Positions 1 through 5,925 of a stretch of DNA of 8,145 nucleotides are shown here, in pieces. Within the stretch, counting starts at the first letter, position 1; every line of letters starts with the position of its first letter. This stretch comes from JAPLVS01 sp043809265 (lineage in GTDB: Archaea > Iainarchaeota > Iainarchaeia > Iainarchaeales > DTGL01), in NCBI GenBank assembly GCA_043809265.1, contig JAZDDY010000087.1, positions 1 to 8,145 of the forward strand, given 5' to 3'. Position numbers and translations under genes: made by a program. Below the pieces are notes generated by a model. That model worked only from the letters and a program-made list of their open reading frames with translations, was not told where the DNA came from and did no database searches.

Positions 1-442
1 TTGCCCCGCCAGAGCTTTTTTTTTCCGCGGTTTCAATCCTTCCGCCTGCGGCAAGGATTTTTTCCTTTGCCTTTTCGCTTGCAGTGGTGTTTTTGAGGAC
101 GAGTTTTTTTGAAGTGTTCCCTCTTGAAAGGATTTTCCCTATGTGCGCGATTTTGCCGTCGATGAATATTTCACTGCCTTTTATTTCGGCTTTTTTCCTT
201 GCAACAAGCTTGTCGAGCGCTGTTTCGAGCTCGTCAAGGTTCAATGCGGCAGGTTTTTTTCTCGGCACCATTTTTTTGGTTCCGCCGAAATCCAGGTAGT
301 ATTTGCTCCACTTGTGTTTGTGCGAGCCGCCCTTTCCTTTTCCGCCTTTGGAGCCTGAGCCGCGCCTGTTTTTTGTGTCGCCTTTTCCGTGCGTTCTCTG
401 GCCGCGCAGCTTGTCTTTTTTCCTTGTCTTCCTTCCGGTCAT
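1..442 (-). CDS. rplO: Large-subunit ribosomal protein uL15 (archaeal L15), 3' end cut by window
   Basis: This is a late-assembling 50S protein that binds 23S rRNA through a long basic N-terminal arm. I translated 147 codons from ATG at 442 without meeting a stop, so the C-terminus lies beyond position 1. The N-terminus is typical archaeal L15: a Lys/Arg-rich start, then RGQRTHGKGDTKNRRGSGSK at residues 13-32, a glycine-rich run, and KHKWSKYYLDFGG at 42-54. A globular part follows, with IDGKIAHIGKIL near residue 100 and KEKILAAGG near 130. In the family the protein usually ends soon after this AAGG motif. Here at least 13 more residues follow (ETAEKKSSGGA and beyond), so a short extra tail is possible. 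The start is fixed by AGGTGG at 447-452, which is fused to the uL30 stop. The next gene outward is expected to be secY, but it is not in view. Confidence 0.95.
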   Translation of the reverse strand, partial: MTGRKTRKKDKLRGQRTHGKGDTKNRRGSGSKGGKGKGGSHKHKWSKYYLDFGGTKKMVPRKKPAALNLDELETALDKLVARKKAEIKGSEIFIDGKIAHIGKILSRGNTSKKLVLKNTTASEKAKEKILAAGGRIETAEKKSSGGA

Positions 443-446
443 CGTT

Positions 447-452
447 CCACCT
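447..452 (-). promoter_or_regulatory. Ribosome binding site of uL15, fused to uL30 stop
   Basis: AGGTGG overlaps the TAG stop codon of uL30 and ends 4 nt before the uL15 ATG. Placing the SD on the stop suggests that a terminating ribosome re-initiates directly on uL15. Confidence 0.75.
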
Positions 453-909
453 AAATCATCCTTTCAATGAGCGTGTTGATTGCTTTTCCCCTGTTGCCGA
501 GCGCCCCGCCGATTGCGTAAGGCTTTTTTATTCCCGCCCTTTCATAGCCTTTGCTTGGCGGCTTCAGTGCGAAAAACGGCTTGAGGCCGAATTCCCTTGC
601 GCCCCTGCCCTGCATTATTTTTTCGGCGAGTTCTGCGAAAGAATTCACCTTTAGTTCCTTGAGGCCTTCAACCGACAGTTTTTTTTCAATGCTTGACTGG
701 CCTCTTTTTTCCAGGAGTTTTGCGAGGGTTTCCTTGCTGATTTCACCCCAGGTTATATAATTTTCGACTTTTTTGAGCATTTTTATGGACTGGTTGTCCT
801 CAGGAACCAATGTCAGCCTGTTGACCCTGTTGAGGTTCAATTGCGCCAATGCCCTCTCCAGCCTTGTGTGGACATTGATTTTTCCCCTGACCCTTATTGC
901 AGCAATCAT
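451..909 (-). CDS. rpmD: Large-subunit ribosomal protein uL30 (archaeal L30)
   Basis: This 50S protein is the archaeal/eukaryotic long form (eukaryotic L7); bacterial L30 has only about 60 residues. The ATG at 909 gives 152 residues. It opens with the ferredoxin-like L30 core (MIAAIRVRGKINVHTRLERA), then LNRVNRLTLVPED and MLKKVENYITWGEISKETL at about residues 44-62, a signature of archaeal L30. The C-terminal part contains FALKPPSKGYERAGIKKPY, the conserved archaeal/eukaryotic extension. A longer reading from TTG at 933 is possible but would overlap the uS5 end. The GGTGAT at 913-918 sits three bases before the ATG at 909 and favours that start. The gene begins 4 nt after the uS5 stop, so translation is probably coupled. 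Confidence 0.96.
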   Translation of the reverse strand: MIAAIRVRGKINVHTRLERALAQLNLNRVNRLTLVPEDNQSIKMLKKVENYITWGEISKETLAKLLEKRGQSSIEKKLSVEGLKELKVNSFAELAEKIMQGRGAREFGLKPFFALKPPSKGYERAGIKKPYAIGGALGNRGKAINTLIERMI

Positions 910-912
910 CCA

Positions 913-918
913 ATCACC
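913..918 (-). promoter_or_regulatory. Ribosome binding site of uL30, fused to uS5 stop
   Basis: The motif GGTGAT contains the TGA stop codon of uS5 and lies 3 nt before the ATG of uL30. It decides for the internal ATG against the upstream TTG. Complementarity to the CACC of an archaeal 16S 3' end is assumed; the rRNA is not in the window. Confidence 0.75.
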
Positions 919-1600
919 CTTTCTCCGAAGCAAGCTTTTTTTCCATTTCTTCAGAAACCCTTATCTTCGAGGTGCCGGCCATGGCATCGACTGCCGCGCG
1001 CGCAAAGTTAAGGGTCGTAGCGGTTGCGCCCCTTGTCTTGCTCCAGACATCCTTTATGCCGGCGAATGCGAGCACGTCCTTTATGTGGTCCCCTGCGACC
1101 AGGCCGACGCCTTTCGGCGCCGGGATAAGCTTGACTTTCACCGAGGCGTTTTTGCCCTCGGTTTTGAACGGCACAGAGTGCTGGGTGTTGCACGAGCATT
1201 CCCAGCTTCCGCAGCCCCTTTTGACAAGCACAAGGTTCAATTTTGCATTCCTCGCGGCTTTCTTTGCAGCCGGCCACCTTTCCTTGTCTTTTGCTGTGCC
1301 GATGCCGACTATTCCGTTCTTGTTTCCCACAAGGACGCTGACCCTGAACGAGAATTTCCTTCCCGACCTCACAACGCGCGCGGTCTTCTGGATGTCGATT
1401 GTTTTTTCTTCCATCGGCTCCAGGTAGTCGACTATTTCCGGCTCGAGTATCGGAATGCTGTTGGAAAGGATTTCTTCAAGCGATTTTATTTCGCCGTTCA
1501 GCACTTTTTTGCCGAGAGCCGTCTTGGGAATCCATTCCTTTAACGCGGTTTCCCTGTCCCTTTCGTTCCTTTCCTCGTTGTTTGACCTTCTCTGCTTCAT
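914..1600 (-). CDS. rpsE: Small-subunit ribosomal protein uS5 (archaeal S5)
   Basis: uS5 is a 30S protein near the mRNA entry site and helps decoding fidelity. The 228 residues match archaeal S5 in length. After a charged N-terminus come WIPKTALGKKVLNGEI (23-38) and the S5 double-stranded RNA-binding domain with FSFRVSVLVGNKNGIVGIGT (about 83-102). Next is the archaeal insert RGCGSWECSCNTQHSVPF (128-145). The C-terminal domain includes LIPAPKGVGLVAGD (158-171) and DVWSKTRGATATTLNFARA (184-202). Cys130, Cys135, Cys137 and His141 form a cluster that might bind metal; this is inference. The ATG overlaps the uL18 stop as ATGA, and a GGTGG stands 4 nt upstream inside the last uL18 codons, so the pair is probably translationally coupled. 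Confidence 0.97.
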   Translation of the reverse strand: MKQRRSNNEERNERDRETALKEWIPKTALGKKVLNGEIKSLEEILSNSIPILEPEIVDYLEPMEEKTIDIQKTARVVRSGRKFSFRVSVLVGNKNGIVGIGTAKDKERWPAAKKAARNAKLNLVLVKRGCGSWECSCNTQHSVPFKTEGKNASVKVKLIPAPKGVGLVAGDHIKDVLAFAGIKDVWSKTRGATATTLNFARAAVDAMAGTSKIRVSEEMEKKLASEKG

Positions 1601-2187
1601 TTTTCCACCTTGCTTTTTTGCGCCATTCCGTCGATTTTTTTCTTTGCCTCGCTGAAAATATTCCCGATGTTTGAAACGTCGATTTTTTCCTTGACATAGC
1701 CGCTGAACATTTTTTCCTTGGCAGTGCCGAGCTTTTCAGCGTGCTGTTTTATGTGCTGCCCCTCGATCCTTTCCTTTTTCGGGAAAGCCTCTTCGCTTGC
1801 CGGCACTTTAAGGCCTGCGTCGATTATTCCTTTCAATGCCGCAAAAGCCCTGCCCCCGTGCACAGGCGTGTTCCTTCCGATGTCGAATACGGCTTCGTTT
1901 ATGCCTGCAGCCAGCGCTTTTTTGCCGAGCCAGTAGCCTGTCAGGTAAGCCGAGGGAATATTGCATTTGCCCGGAAAGCCTGCTTTTTTCAGGTCGTTTG
2001 AGTGGACGCTGAACAGGGTTTTGTCGCCTTCAGGCACAAACTCAACGAGTTCCATTGCGATTCCCTTGTTGGATTTCCTGAATATGGCCCTTTTCTTTCC
2101 GCCCTTGAGCATTGCAAGCCTTTTCCTGAAATCAGTCTTGCCTTCCCTGCGCCTTCTGAACTTCAGCCTTTCTGTTTCCTTTGTCAT
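1597..2187 (-). CDS. rplR: Large-subunit ribosomal protein uL18 (archaeal L18, 5S rRNA-binding)
   Basis: uL18 binds 5S rRNA together with uL5 and forms the central protuberance of the 50S subunit. The 196 residues have the archaeal/eukaryotic length; bacterial L18 has about 120. Diagnostic stretches are RRRREGKTDFRKRLAMLKGG (11-30), the KSN motif near 38-40, SAYLTGYWLGKKALAAGI (79-96), AVFDIGRNTPVHGGRAFAAL (99-118) and the tail region SEEAFPKKERIEGQHI (131-146). The start ATG overlaps the TGA of eL19 by 4 nt (ATGA), with GGGTG 8 nt upstream. It overlaps the uS5 start in the same way at the other end. The last third (KEKIDVSNIGNIF onward) is less conserved than the core. Confidence 0.97.
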   Translation of the reverse strand: MTKETERLKFRRRREGKTDFRKRLAMLKGGKKRAIFRKSNKGIAMELVEFVPEGDKTLFSVHSNDLKKAGFPGKCNIPSAYLTGYWLGKKALAAGINEAVFDIGRNTPVHGGRAFAALKGIIDAGLKVPASEEAFPKKERIEGQHIKQHAEKLGTAKEKMFSGYVKEKIDVSNIGNIFSEAKKKIDGMAQKSKVEK

Positions 2188-2633
2188 TTCTTGGCACCCT
2201 CTTTAACGAATTGGTCGAGATAGCGCTTTCCCTTGAAATAATTGCCTTTTATCAGGCTGTAAAGCTTCCTATAGCCTATTTTTTCAACTGCTTCATTGTC
2301 GGTTTTCCTCAGTTCGACCAGGGTTTTCCTCTGCGTCCTCACTTTCTGGATCCAGACCTTCTTTTTTCCTGTGCGGGTCTTTTTTGTGCCGCGCCTTCTC
2401 CCGTGGCCGTGCATCCTGCCCTTCGCTTTCTTGGCTTTTTTCACCCTTGCCCTGGACCTGCTCTGGGAAGGCACATTGCTTTTCTTTATCTTGCCTTCCT
2501 TTATGAGCTCCCTTACGTCGTCCTTTGTGATTGCGTCCTTGAGGGCTTCGCTTTCCTCAGGGTCAACCCATATTTTTTTGCGGGCAGTGTTCAGAATTTC
2601 CGCGGCAATTCTTTTGGCCTTTTCTCCCTTCAT
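2184..2633 (-). CDS. rpl19e: Large-subunit ribosomal protein eL19
   Basis: eL19 is found only in archaea and eukaryotes. It binds several domains of 23S rRNA through a long helical basic tail. The 149 residues match archaeal L19e in length. The N-terminal domain reads KRIAAEILNTARKKIWVDP, followed by AITKDDVRELIKEGKI. The middle is strongly basic, with RSRARVKKAKKAKGRMHGHG and RRRGTKKTR. The C-terminal helix carries VWIQKVRTQRKTLVELRK and IGYRKLYSLIKGNYFKG. Two adjacent ATGs exist, at 2636 and 2633. The GGTGAT at 2637-2642 touches the first with no spacer and stands 3 nt before the second, so I prefer 2633; the difference is one residue. The stop overlaps the uL18 start. Confidence 0.96.
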   Translation of the reverse strand: MKGEKAKRIAAEILNTARKKIWVDPEESEALKDAITKDDVRELIKEGKIKKSNVPSQSRSRARVKKAKKAKGRMHGHGRRRGTKKTRTGKKKVWIQKVRTQRKTLVELRKTDNEAVEKIGYRKLYSLIKGNYFKGKRYLDQFVKEGAKK

Positions 2634-2636
2634 CAT

Positions 2637-2642
2637 ATCACC
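2637..2642 (-). promoter_or_regulatory. Ribosome binding site of eL19, fused to eL32 stop
   Basis: GGTGAT begins on the last base of the eL32 TAG stop. It lies directly against the ATG at 2636 and 3 nt before the ATG at 2633. The 3-nt spacing equals that at uL30, which favours the second ATG. Confidence 0.65.
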
Positions 2643-3163
2643 TAATTCAAAATCCTTATCCCTAACTCGTTCGCTTTCCTGATTATTTCCGCCCTTTTCT
2701 TTCCGCCTGCCGTGCCGGAAATCCTTGCGGCAACAGTGCCCTTTTCCTTTGCAAGCATTTCAAGTTCCTTGACATTGCACACAAGCCTTTCCGAGTAGCC
2801 GCTCGGGTGCAGGCCCCTTGTCGCTTTCATGGACCTCCAGCCGCTTGACGGCATGCAGATGTACTGCTTTGTTTTTTCGAGGTCCCCGCCCCTCGGATAA
2901 TGCCATTTCTGCCATTTCGCGATGTTTTTCCTCCTTATGGAGTTCTTCCCGAACCTTCCGTGGAAATATTTCCTTCTCTTTTTCGCGATTTTTTCAACTG
3001 CTTTCTTGAGTTCGGCGCTTTTCGCGGGCGTTGCTTTCCTGGCATAAATTTTATTGGATTTCTTTTTTTCAACTGCCTTTTCAGCCTTTTTTTCCGGCTT
3101 TTCAGCATTCGCTTTTTTCGAGTCCGCCGCTTTTTTTCCGGCCTTAATTTTTGTTTCAGGCAT
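2642..3163 (-). CDS. rpl32e: Large-subunit ribosomal protein eL32 with Lys/Ala-rich N-terminal extension
   Basis: eL32 is an archaeal/eukaryotic 50S protein that contacts 23S rRNA. The core spans about residues 65-173: a basic run with KWQKWHYPRGGD (84-94), then RSMKATRGLHPSGYSERLV (110-128), NVKELEML, AARISGTAGGKKRAEIIRKA and the terminal LGIRILN. These are the family signatures. Residues 1-62 are a low-complexity Lys/Ala/Glu segment (for example ADSKKANAEKPEKKAEKA) absent from a basic archaeal L32e of about 130 residues. Such N-terminal extensions occur in some archaeal and eukaryotic L32. A longer reading from GTG at 3172 is possible, but GGTG followed by a 6-nt spacer favours the ATG at 3163, 1 nt after the uL6 stop. 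Confidence 0.95.
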   Translation of the reverse strand: MPETKIKAGKKAADSKKANAEKPEKKAEKAVEKKKSNKIYARKATPAKSAELKKAVEKIAKKRRKYFHGRFGKNSIRRKNIAKWQKWHYPRGGDLEKTKQYICMPSSGWRSMKATRGLHPSGYSERLVCNVKELEMLAKEKGTVAARISGTAGGKKRAEIIRKANELGIRILN

Positions 3164-3164
3164 T

Positions 3165-3713
3165 TCAAGCACCGCCCTTCCCTTTATGCATCGTGCCCTT
3201 GCCGAGCAGGTAAATGCTGTCCTGGAAAACGCGCAGGTCCTTGTTCTTTATTTTTGTAGCCCTTTCAAGGTTTGCAGCGGTCTGCCCGACATGCTCGCTG
3301 TTGCTTCCGGTGACCGTTATTTCCTTTCCCTTTATTTCGACCTTGGTGTTTTCGCCGATAATCTTTGCCTTTCTCGGCTTTTTTTCGCCGCCGAAATTGT
3401 TTATTATGACGAATTTTCCCGAGACCTGCAGGTTTATTGGAAAGTGCGAAAACACAACCCTCAAATTGTATTCGTAGCCCTTGTCAAGGCCGAGCACAAG
3501 GTTCGCGAGCTGTTTCCTGACGGTCTTCATAATCGATATGGTCCTCTTTTTTGAGTTTATGCCCTTGAGCACAAGCGAATTCCCATCCAGTGAAAAAACA
3601 ACGTTTTTGCACCTGAATGTTTTCGATTCGCTTTTGTCTCCCTTGGAAACAGTCACTGTCTGCTCTGAAAGCGAAACCTTTACAGGCTCGTTGAAATCAA
3701 TTTTAAGTTCCAT
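3165..3713 (-). CDS. rplF: Large-subunit ribosomal protein uL6 (archaeal L6)
   Basis: uL6 lies near the factor-binding site of the 50S subunit and contacts the sarcin-ricin region of 23S rRNA. The 182 residues match archaeal L6. Two repeated L6 domains can be followed. The first ends around the helix RTISIMKTVRKQLANLVLGL (57-76). The second starts with GYEYNLRVVFSHFPINL (79-95), the archaeal form of the linker, and continues with KVEIKGKEITVTGSNSEHVG (124-143) and ANLERATKIKNKDLRVFQD (147-165). It ends in a short Gly/Lys tail. The start has AAGGTGTG upstream and lies 20 nt after the uS8 stop, the widest gap in the window. Confidence 0.96.
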   Translation of the reverse strand: MELKIDFNEPVKVSLSEQTVTVSKGDKSESKTFRCKNVVFSLDGNSLVLKGINSKKRTISIMKTVRKQLANLVLGLDKGYEYNLRVVFSHFPINLQVSGKFVIINNFGGEKKPRKAKIIGENTKVEIKGKEITVTGSNSEHVGQTAANLERATKIKNKDLRVFQDSIYLLGKGTMHKGKGGA

Positions 3714-3733
3714 AAACGCACACCTTTGCAGCC

Positions 3734-4126
3734 TCAGTAAACATAGGCCAGGAGCCTTCCCCCGATTTTCTTGTCTATCGCGTCCTTGTGGGACATCACT
3801 CCGAGCGAAGTGCTCACTATGAGCAATCCCAGGTCCCTTGACGGCAAAAACCTTTTTTCGAATTTTTCAAACCCGTCCTTTTTTACTGTATAACGGGGTT
3901 TTACTGCCCTGCACTCGTTTATTTTGCCTGCGAGCTTTACCCTGTAAACCCCGCTTTTTCCGTCCTCGATGAATTCATAATCGACAATGTAGTGGTTCGC
4001 TTTCATTACTTCCAGGATATTCCCGAGCAGTTTGGATCCCGGCCTGAAGAGGAACTCTTTTTTTGCCACGAGCTCGCAGTTCTTTATCGATACGAGTGCA
4101 TCAGATATTGGGTCAGTTAAAGCCAT
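3734..4126 (-). CDS. rpsH: Small-subunit ribosomal protein uS8
   Basis: uS8 is a primary 16S rRNA-binding protein of the central domain; in Escherichia coli it also represses the spc operon. From ATG at 4126 it has 130 residues, the usual archaeal length. It starts MALTDPISDALVSIKNCE, has the N-terminal domain with GNILEVMKANHYIVDYEFIE (35-54), and ends with the hallmark STSLGVMSHKDAIDKKIGG (105-123) and LLAYVY. A GTG at 4135 would add three residues, but that GTG is part of the SD motif GGTGA (4132-4136), which stands 5 nt before the ATG. I see no obvious rRNA-mimicking regulatory hairpin, although I could not fold the RNA. Confidence 0.97.
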   Translation of the reverse strand: MALTDPISDALVSIKNCELVAKKEFLFRPGSKLLGNILEVMKANHYIVDYEFIEDGKSGVYRVKLAGKINECRAVKPRYTVKKDGFEKFEKRFLPSRDLGLLIVSTSLGVMSHKDAIDKKIGGRLLAYVY

Positions 4127-4131
4127 CCAGT

Positions 4132-4136
4132 TCACC
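4132..4136 (-). promoter_or_regulatory. Ribosome binding site of uS8, fused to uS14 stop
   Basis: GGTGA begins on the last base of the uS14 TAG stop and ends 5 nt before the uS8 ATG. The apparent earlier GTG start of uS8 is part of this motif and is therefore unlikely to be used. Confidence 0.75.
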
Positions 4137-4267
4137 TAGTCAAATTTCTTAAATCCCAGCTTTTCAGCCTTTTCCTTAAAGCATCTCCTGCAAATGTTCA
4201 GCCTGTACTTCCTTATCACCGCGTCCGCGGCCCCGCAAAACTTGCACTTCGGCCTTTTGTTGACCAT
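4136..4267 (-). CDS. rpsN: Small-subunit ribosomal protein uS14, zinc form, unusually short (43 aa)
   Basis: uS14 packs into the 30S head next to 16S rRNA. I translated 43 residues by hand from ATG at 4267 to TAG at 4136-4138. A zinc ribbon is seen: Cys8-x2-Cys11 and Cys26-x2-Cys29. VIRKYRLNICRRCFKE (17-32) and the end LGFKKFD are the archaeal S14 signatures. Archaeal S14 usually has about 50-56 residues, with a basic stretch containing KYG before the first cysteine pair; only seven residues precede Cys8 here. The widely conserved Gly of RKYGLN is Arg. The ATG follows the uL5 TGA with no gap and in the same frame, so no earlier in-frame start exists and the short N-terminus is genuine unless the sequence has an error. 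Confidence 0.95.
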   Translation of the reverse strand: MVNKRPKCKFCGAADAVIRKYRLNICRRCFKEKAEKLGFKKFD

Positions 4268-4786
4268 TCAGTTCACGCTCGCTCCAAGTTTTTCTTTCAC
4301 AAACGCAATCGCTTCCTCTTTGGAAATCAAATGCCTTTTTCCCACGGCAATCTTGCACTGCTTCCTTTTCTTTATCCTGTAACCCGGCCTTTCAAGGCAC
4401 ACCAGGACATCAAAGCCCCTTATGCCGAGCTTCGGGTCGTATTTTATTTTCGGCATTTCAATGTGCTCTTTCACGCCGAAACCGAAATTCCCAAGCTTGT
4501 CGAAATTCCTTGCAGCCAGGGTGTTTTCCTTTGCATACAGGGCATTCTTGAGGAATTCCAGGGCTTTTGCGCCCCTCAACGTTGTCTTTGCCCCTATTTC
4601 GAGGCCAGGCCTTATGTCCCAGGTCGGCAGCTTGATTTTTGCCTGCGTTTTCACAACTTTCGCGCCTGTAATCTGGTCCATGATCTTAACTGCCTTTTCC
4701 AGCTCTTCCCCGCTCTTGCCCACGCCCATGTTGACGACCACCTTGGCAATGCGGATTTCCTTCATCTTGTTTTCTGCGCCGTTCAC
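4268..4786 (-). CDS. rplE: Large-subunit ribosomal protein uL5
   Basis: uL5 binds 5S rRNA with uL18 in the central protuberance and contacts the P-site tRNA. The 172 residues match archaeal L5. Signatures are MKEIRIAKVVVNMGVGKSGE (8-27), AVKIMDQITGAKVVKTQAKI (32-51), WDIRPGLEIGAKTTLRG (56-72), NFGFGVKEHIEMPKIKYDP (100-118) and LGIRGFDVLVCLERPGYRI (120-138). The start is GTG at 4786, overlapping the eS4 stop as GTGA. I prefer it to the ATG at 4765 because GGTGA at 4793-4797 is 6 nt upstream of the GTG and nothing comparable precedes the ATG. The seven extra residues before MKEIRI also match the usual archaeal N-terminal length. Confidence 0.96.
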   Translation of the reverse strand: MNGAENKMKEIRIAKVVVNMGVGKSGEELEKAVKIMDQITGAKVVKTQAKIKLPTWDIRPGLEIGAKTTLRGAKALEFLKNALYAKENTLAARNFDKLGNFGFGVKEHIEMPKIKYDPKLGIRGFDVLVCLERPGYRIKKRKQCKIAVGKRHLISKEEAIAFVKEKLGASVN

Positions 4787-5499
4787 TTTTCTTCACCCAT
4801 TATAAAAACATTTTCTGCATTTGTCTGCAGTTCCATTGAACCGACCTTTATTACCACCAGTTTTTCAGACTTGATCGCTTCCTCTTTCCTGCTATCCTTT
4901 ATTTCCTTTATAATGCCTTCCTGGCCTGCGTGCTTTCCGCCTCTTATGAATGCCCTGGCGCCCTTCTCGAACTTGAAAGCCTTTATGATTTTCTGGGACG
5001 GCACCTCTATCTCGATGGAATCGTTCGCATTGAAGCCCTTGCCGTCGTCGACAATGATATTGCGGCCGTCGTTGGTCGAAAGCTGGGCCTTTCCGCCGCT
5101 TATCTTCCTCTGGCCCTCTATCCTGCAGAGCTTGGACTTCTTTTTTTCTTTCCCGATTTCCTTCGGGAGAAGCTTTCCAGTAAGGTCGAATATGATCGTG
5201 TAATCGTTTTCAAAGCCCTCTATCGAAACAAGGTCGAACAATCCCACTGAAAACCTGTAATCCCTTCTTTTTATGCCGTTGACCGAAACCTTTCCGCCGT
5301 TCAGGACAATCTTGGCCTCCCTCATGTTCCTGCCGATGTCCAGGATATCCCTGAGCAAAACGCCAAGCGGAATGCTCCTGCCTTTTGGGAACGGCCCTGC
5401 AATCGACCTGACGGCCCAAGTGCCGCCCTTTGTGTCCCTCTGCCTGGCCTTGCTTGTCATAAAGCGCTTCTGCTTCTTGTTTCCGCCTTTCTTAGACAT
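4783..5499 (-). CDS. rps4e: Small-subunit ribosomal protein eS4
   Basis: eS4 is an archaeal/eukaryotic 30S protein binding 16S rRNA; it is not homologous in full to bacterial S4. The 238 residues match the archaeal family. After a basic N-terminus comes the S4-like RNA-binding domain: RSIPLGVLLRDILDIGRNMR (41-60), IVLNGGKVSVNG (64-75) and RRDYRFSVGLFDLVSI (78-93). The central domain follows, with LCRIEGQRKISGGKAQLSTN (124-143). A KOW motif lies at about 178-200 (KGARAFIRGGKHAGQEGIIK). The ATG at 5499 overlaps the uL24 stop by 1 nt (TGATG). A GTG one codon earlier is possible but less likely. GGTGA at 5506-5510 stands 6 nt upstream of the ATG. Confidence 0.97.
   Translation of the reverse strand: MSKKGGNKKQKRFMTSKARQRDTKGGTWAVRSIAGPFPKGRSIPLGVLLRDILDIGRNMREAKIVLNGGKVSVNGIKRRDYRFSVGLFDLVSIEGFENDYTIIFDLTGKLLPKEIGKEKKKSKLCRIEGQRKISGGKAQLSTNDGRNIIVDDGKGFNANDSIEIEVPSQKIIKAFKFEKGARAFIRGGKHAGQEGIIKEIKDSRKEEAIKSEKLVVIKVGSMELQTNAENVFIMGEEK
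4793..4797 (-). promoter_or_regulatory. Ribosome binding site of uL5 (supports a GTG start)
   Basis: GGTGA lies inside the last codons of eS4 and 6 nt before the GTG at 4786. It supports GTG as the real uL5 start over the later ATG at 4765, which has no SD motif. Confidence 0.65.
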
Positions 5500-5912
5500 C
5501 ACTTTTCACCTTTTTTCCCTTTCTCGCCTGCTTTTCCGGCGGCCTTCGCTTTCTCAGGCTTTTTTTTGTCCATGAATTTCAGCCTTTTGCTGTCGCCCCT
5601 GTCAAGCGATTCCACCACTAGTTTTGAGGGCTGTATCGGCACCTGCGCTTCGGTTCCATCAGCCTTTTTCTTCGCGATTTTTTCAATGAACACGCGCATT
5701 CTTGAAACATCCACTTTTGAAATTTTCCCGCTTTTTCCCTTGAAATCGCCTCTCACGATTTTCACTTCGTCGCCTTTGCGTATGGAAATCGACCTTCTCC
5801 CGAGCTCTTCCGCGAGCTTTTTGCTGAGGTGCGATGCGACCTCTTTCTGCCTCTGGTGCAGCGGCCTTTCGTAGAAAGCCTTCCTGTTTTTTTTCGGTTT
5901 GCTTGATTTCAT
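5499..5912 (-). CDS. rplX: Large-subunit ribosomal protein uL24 (archaeal L24/L26e type)
   Basis: uL24 is an early assembly protein of the 50S subunit, near the exit tunnel. From ATG at 5912 it has 137 residues. The N-terminal arm has the archaeal pattern KNRKAFYERPLHQRQKEVAS (8-27), then LGRRSISIRKGDEV. The KOW motif covers about 46-75 (RKGDEVKIVRGDFKGKSGKI). VPIQPSKLVVESLD (91-104) follows, a conserved strand of the family. The last 20 or so residues (KKKPEKAKAAGKAGEKGKKG) are a low-complexity basic tail. An ATG two codons earlier (5918) touches the GGAAGG at 5919-5924 with no spacer, whereas the ATG at 5912 has a 6-nt spacer, so I chose 5912. Confidence 0.95.
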   Translation of the reverse strand: MKSSKPKKNRKAFYERPLHQRQKEVASHLSKKLAEELGRRSISIRKGDEVKIVRGDFKGKSGKISKVDVSRMRVFIEKIAKKKADGTEAQVPIQPSKLVVESLDRGDSKRLKFMDKKKPEKAKAAGKAGEKGKKGEK

Positions 5913-5925
5913 AAACATCCTTCCT

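Noticed and set aside
910..933. TTG start of uL30 eight codons upstream
   Set aside because: It lies inside the uS5 coding end, while an SD motif 3 nt before the ATG at 909 and the family N-terminus both favour the ATG.
773..1543. 256-codon plus-strand open frame
   Set aside because: It is antisense to uL30 and uS5, and no domain or SD-led start supports it.
3714..3733. Internal promoter in the widest gap (uS8 to uL6)
   Set aside because: Only 20 nt are available, and they hold the SD of uL6 but no TATA-like box on the minus strand.
4331..5203. 290-codon plus-strand open frame
   Set aside because: It is antisense to uL5 and eS4, both with clear family signatures. It has no motif and a Phe/Ser/Leu-rich composition typical of a shadow frame.
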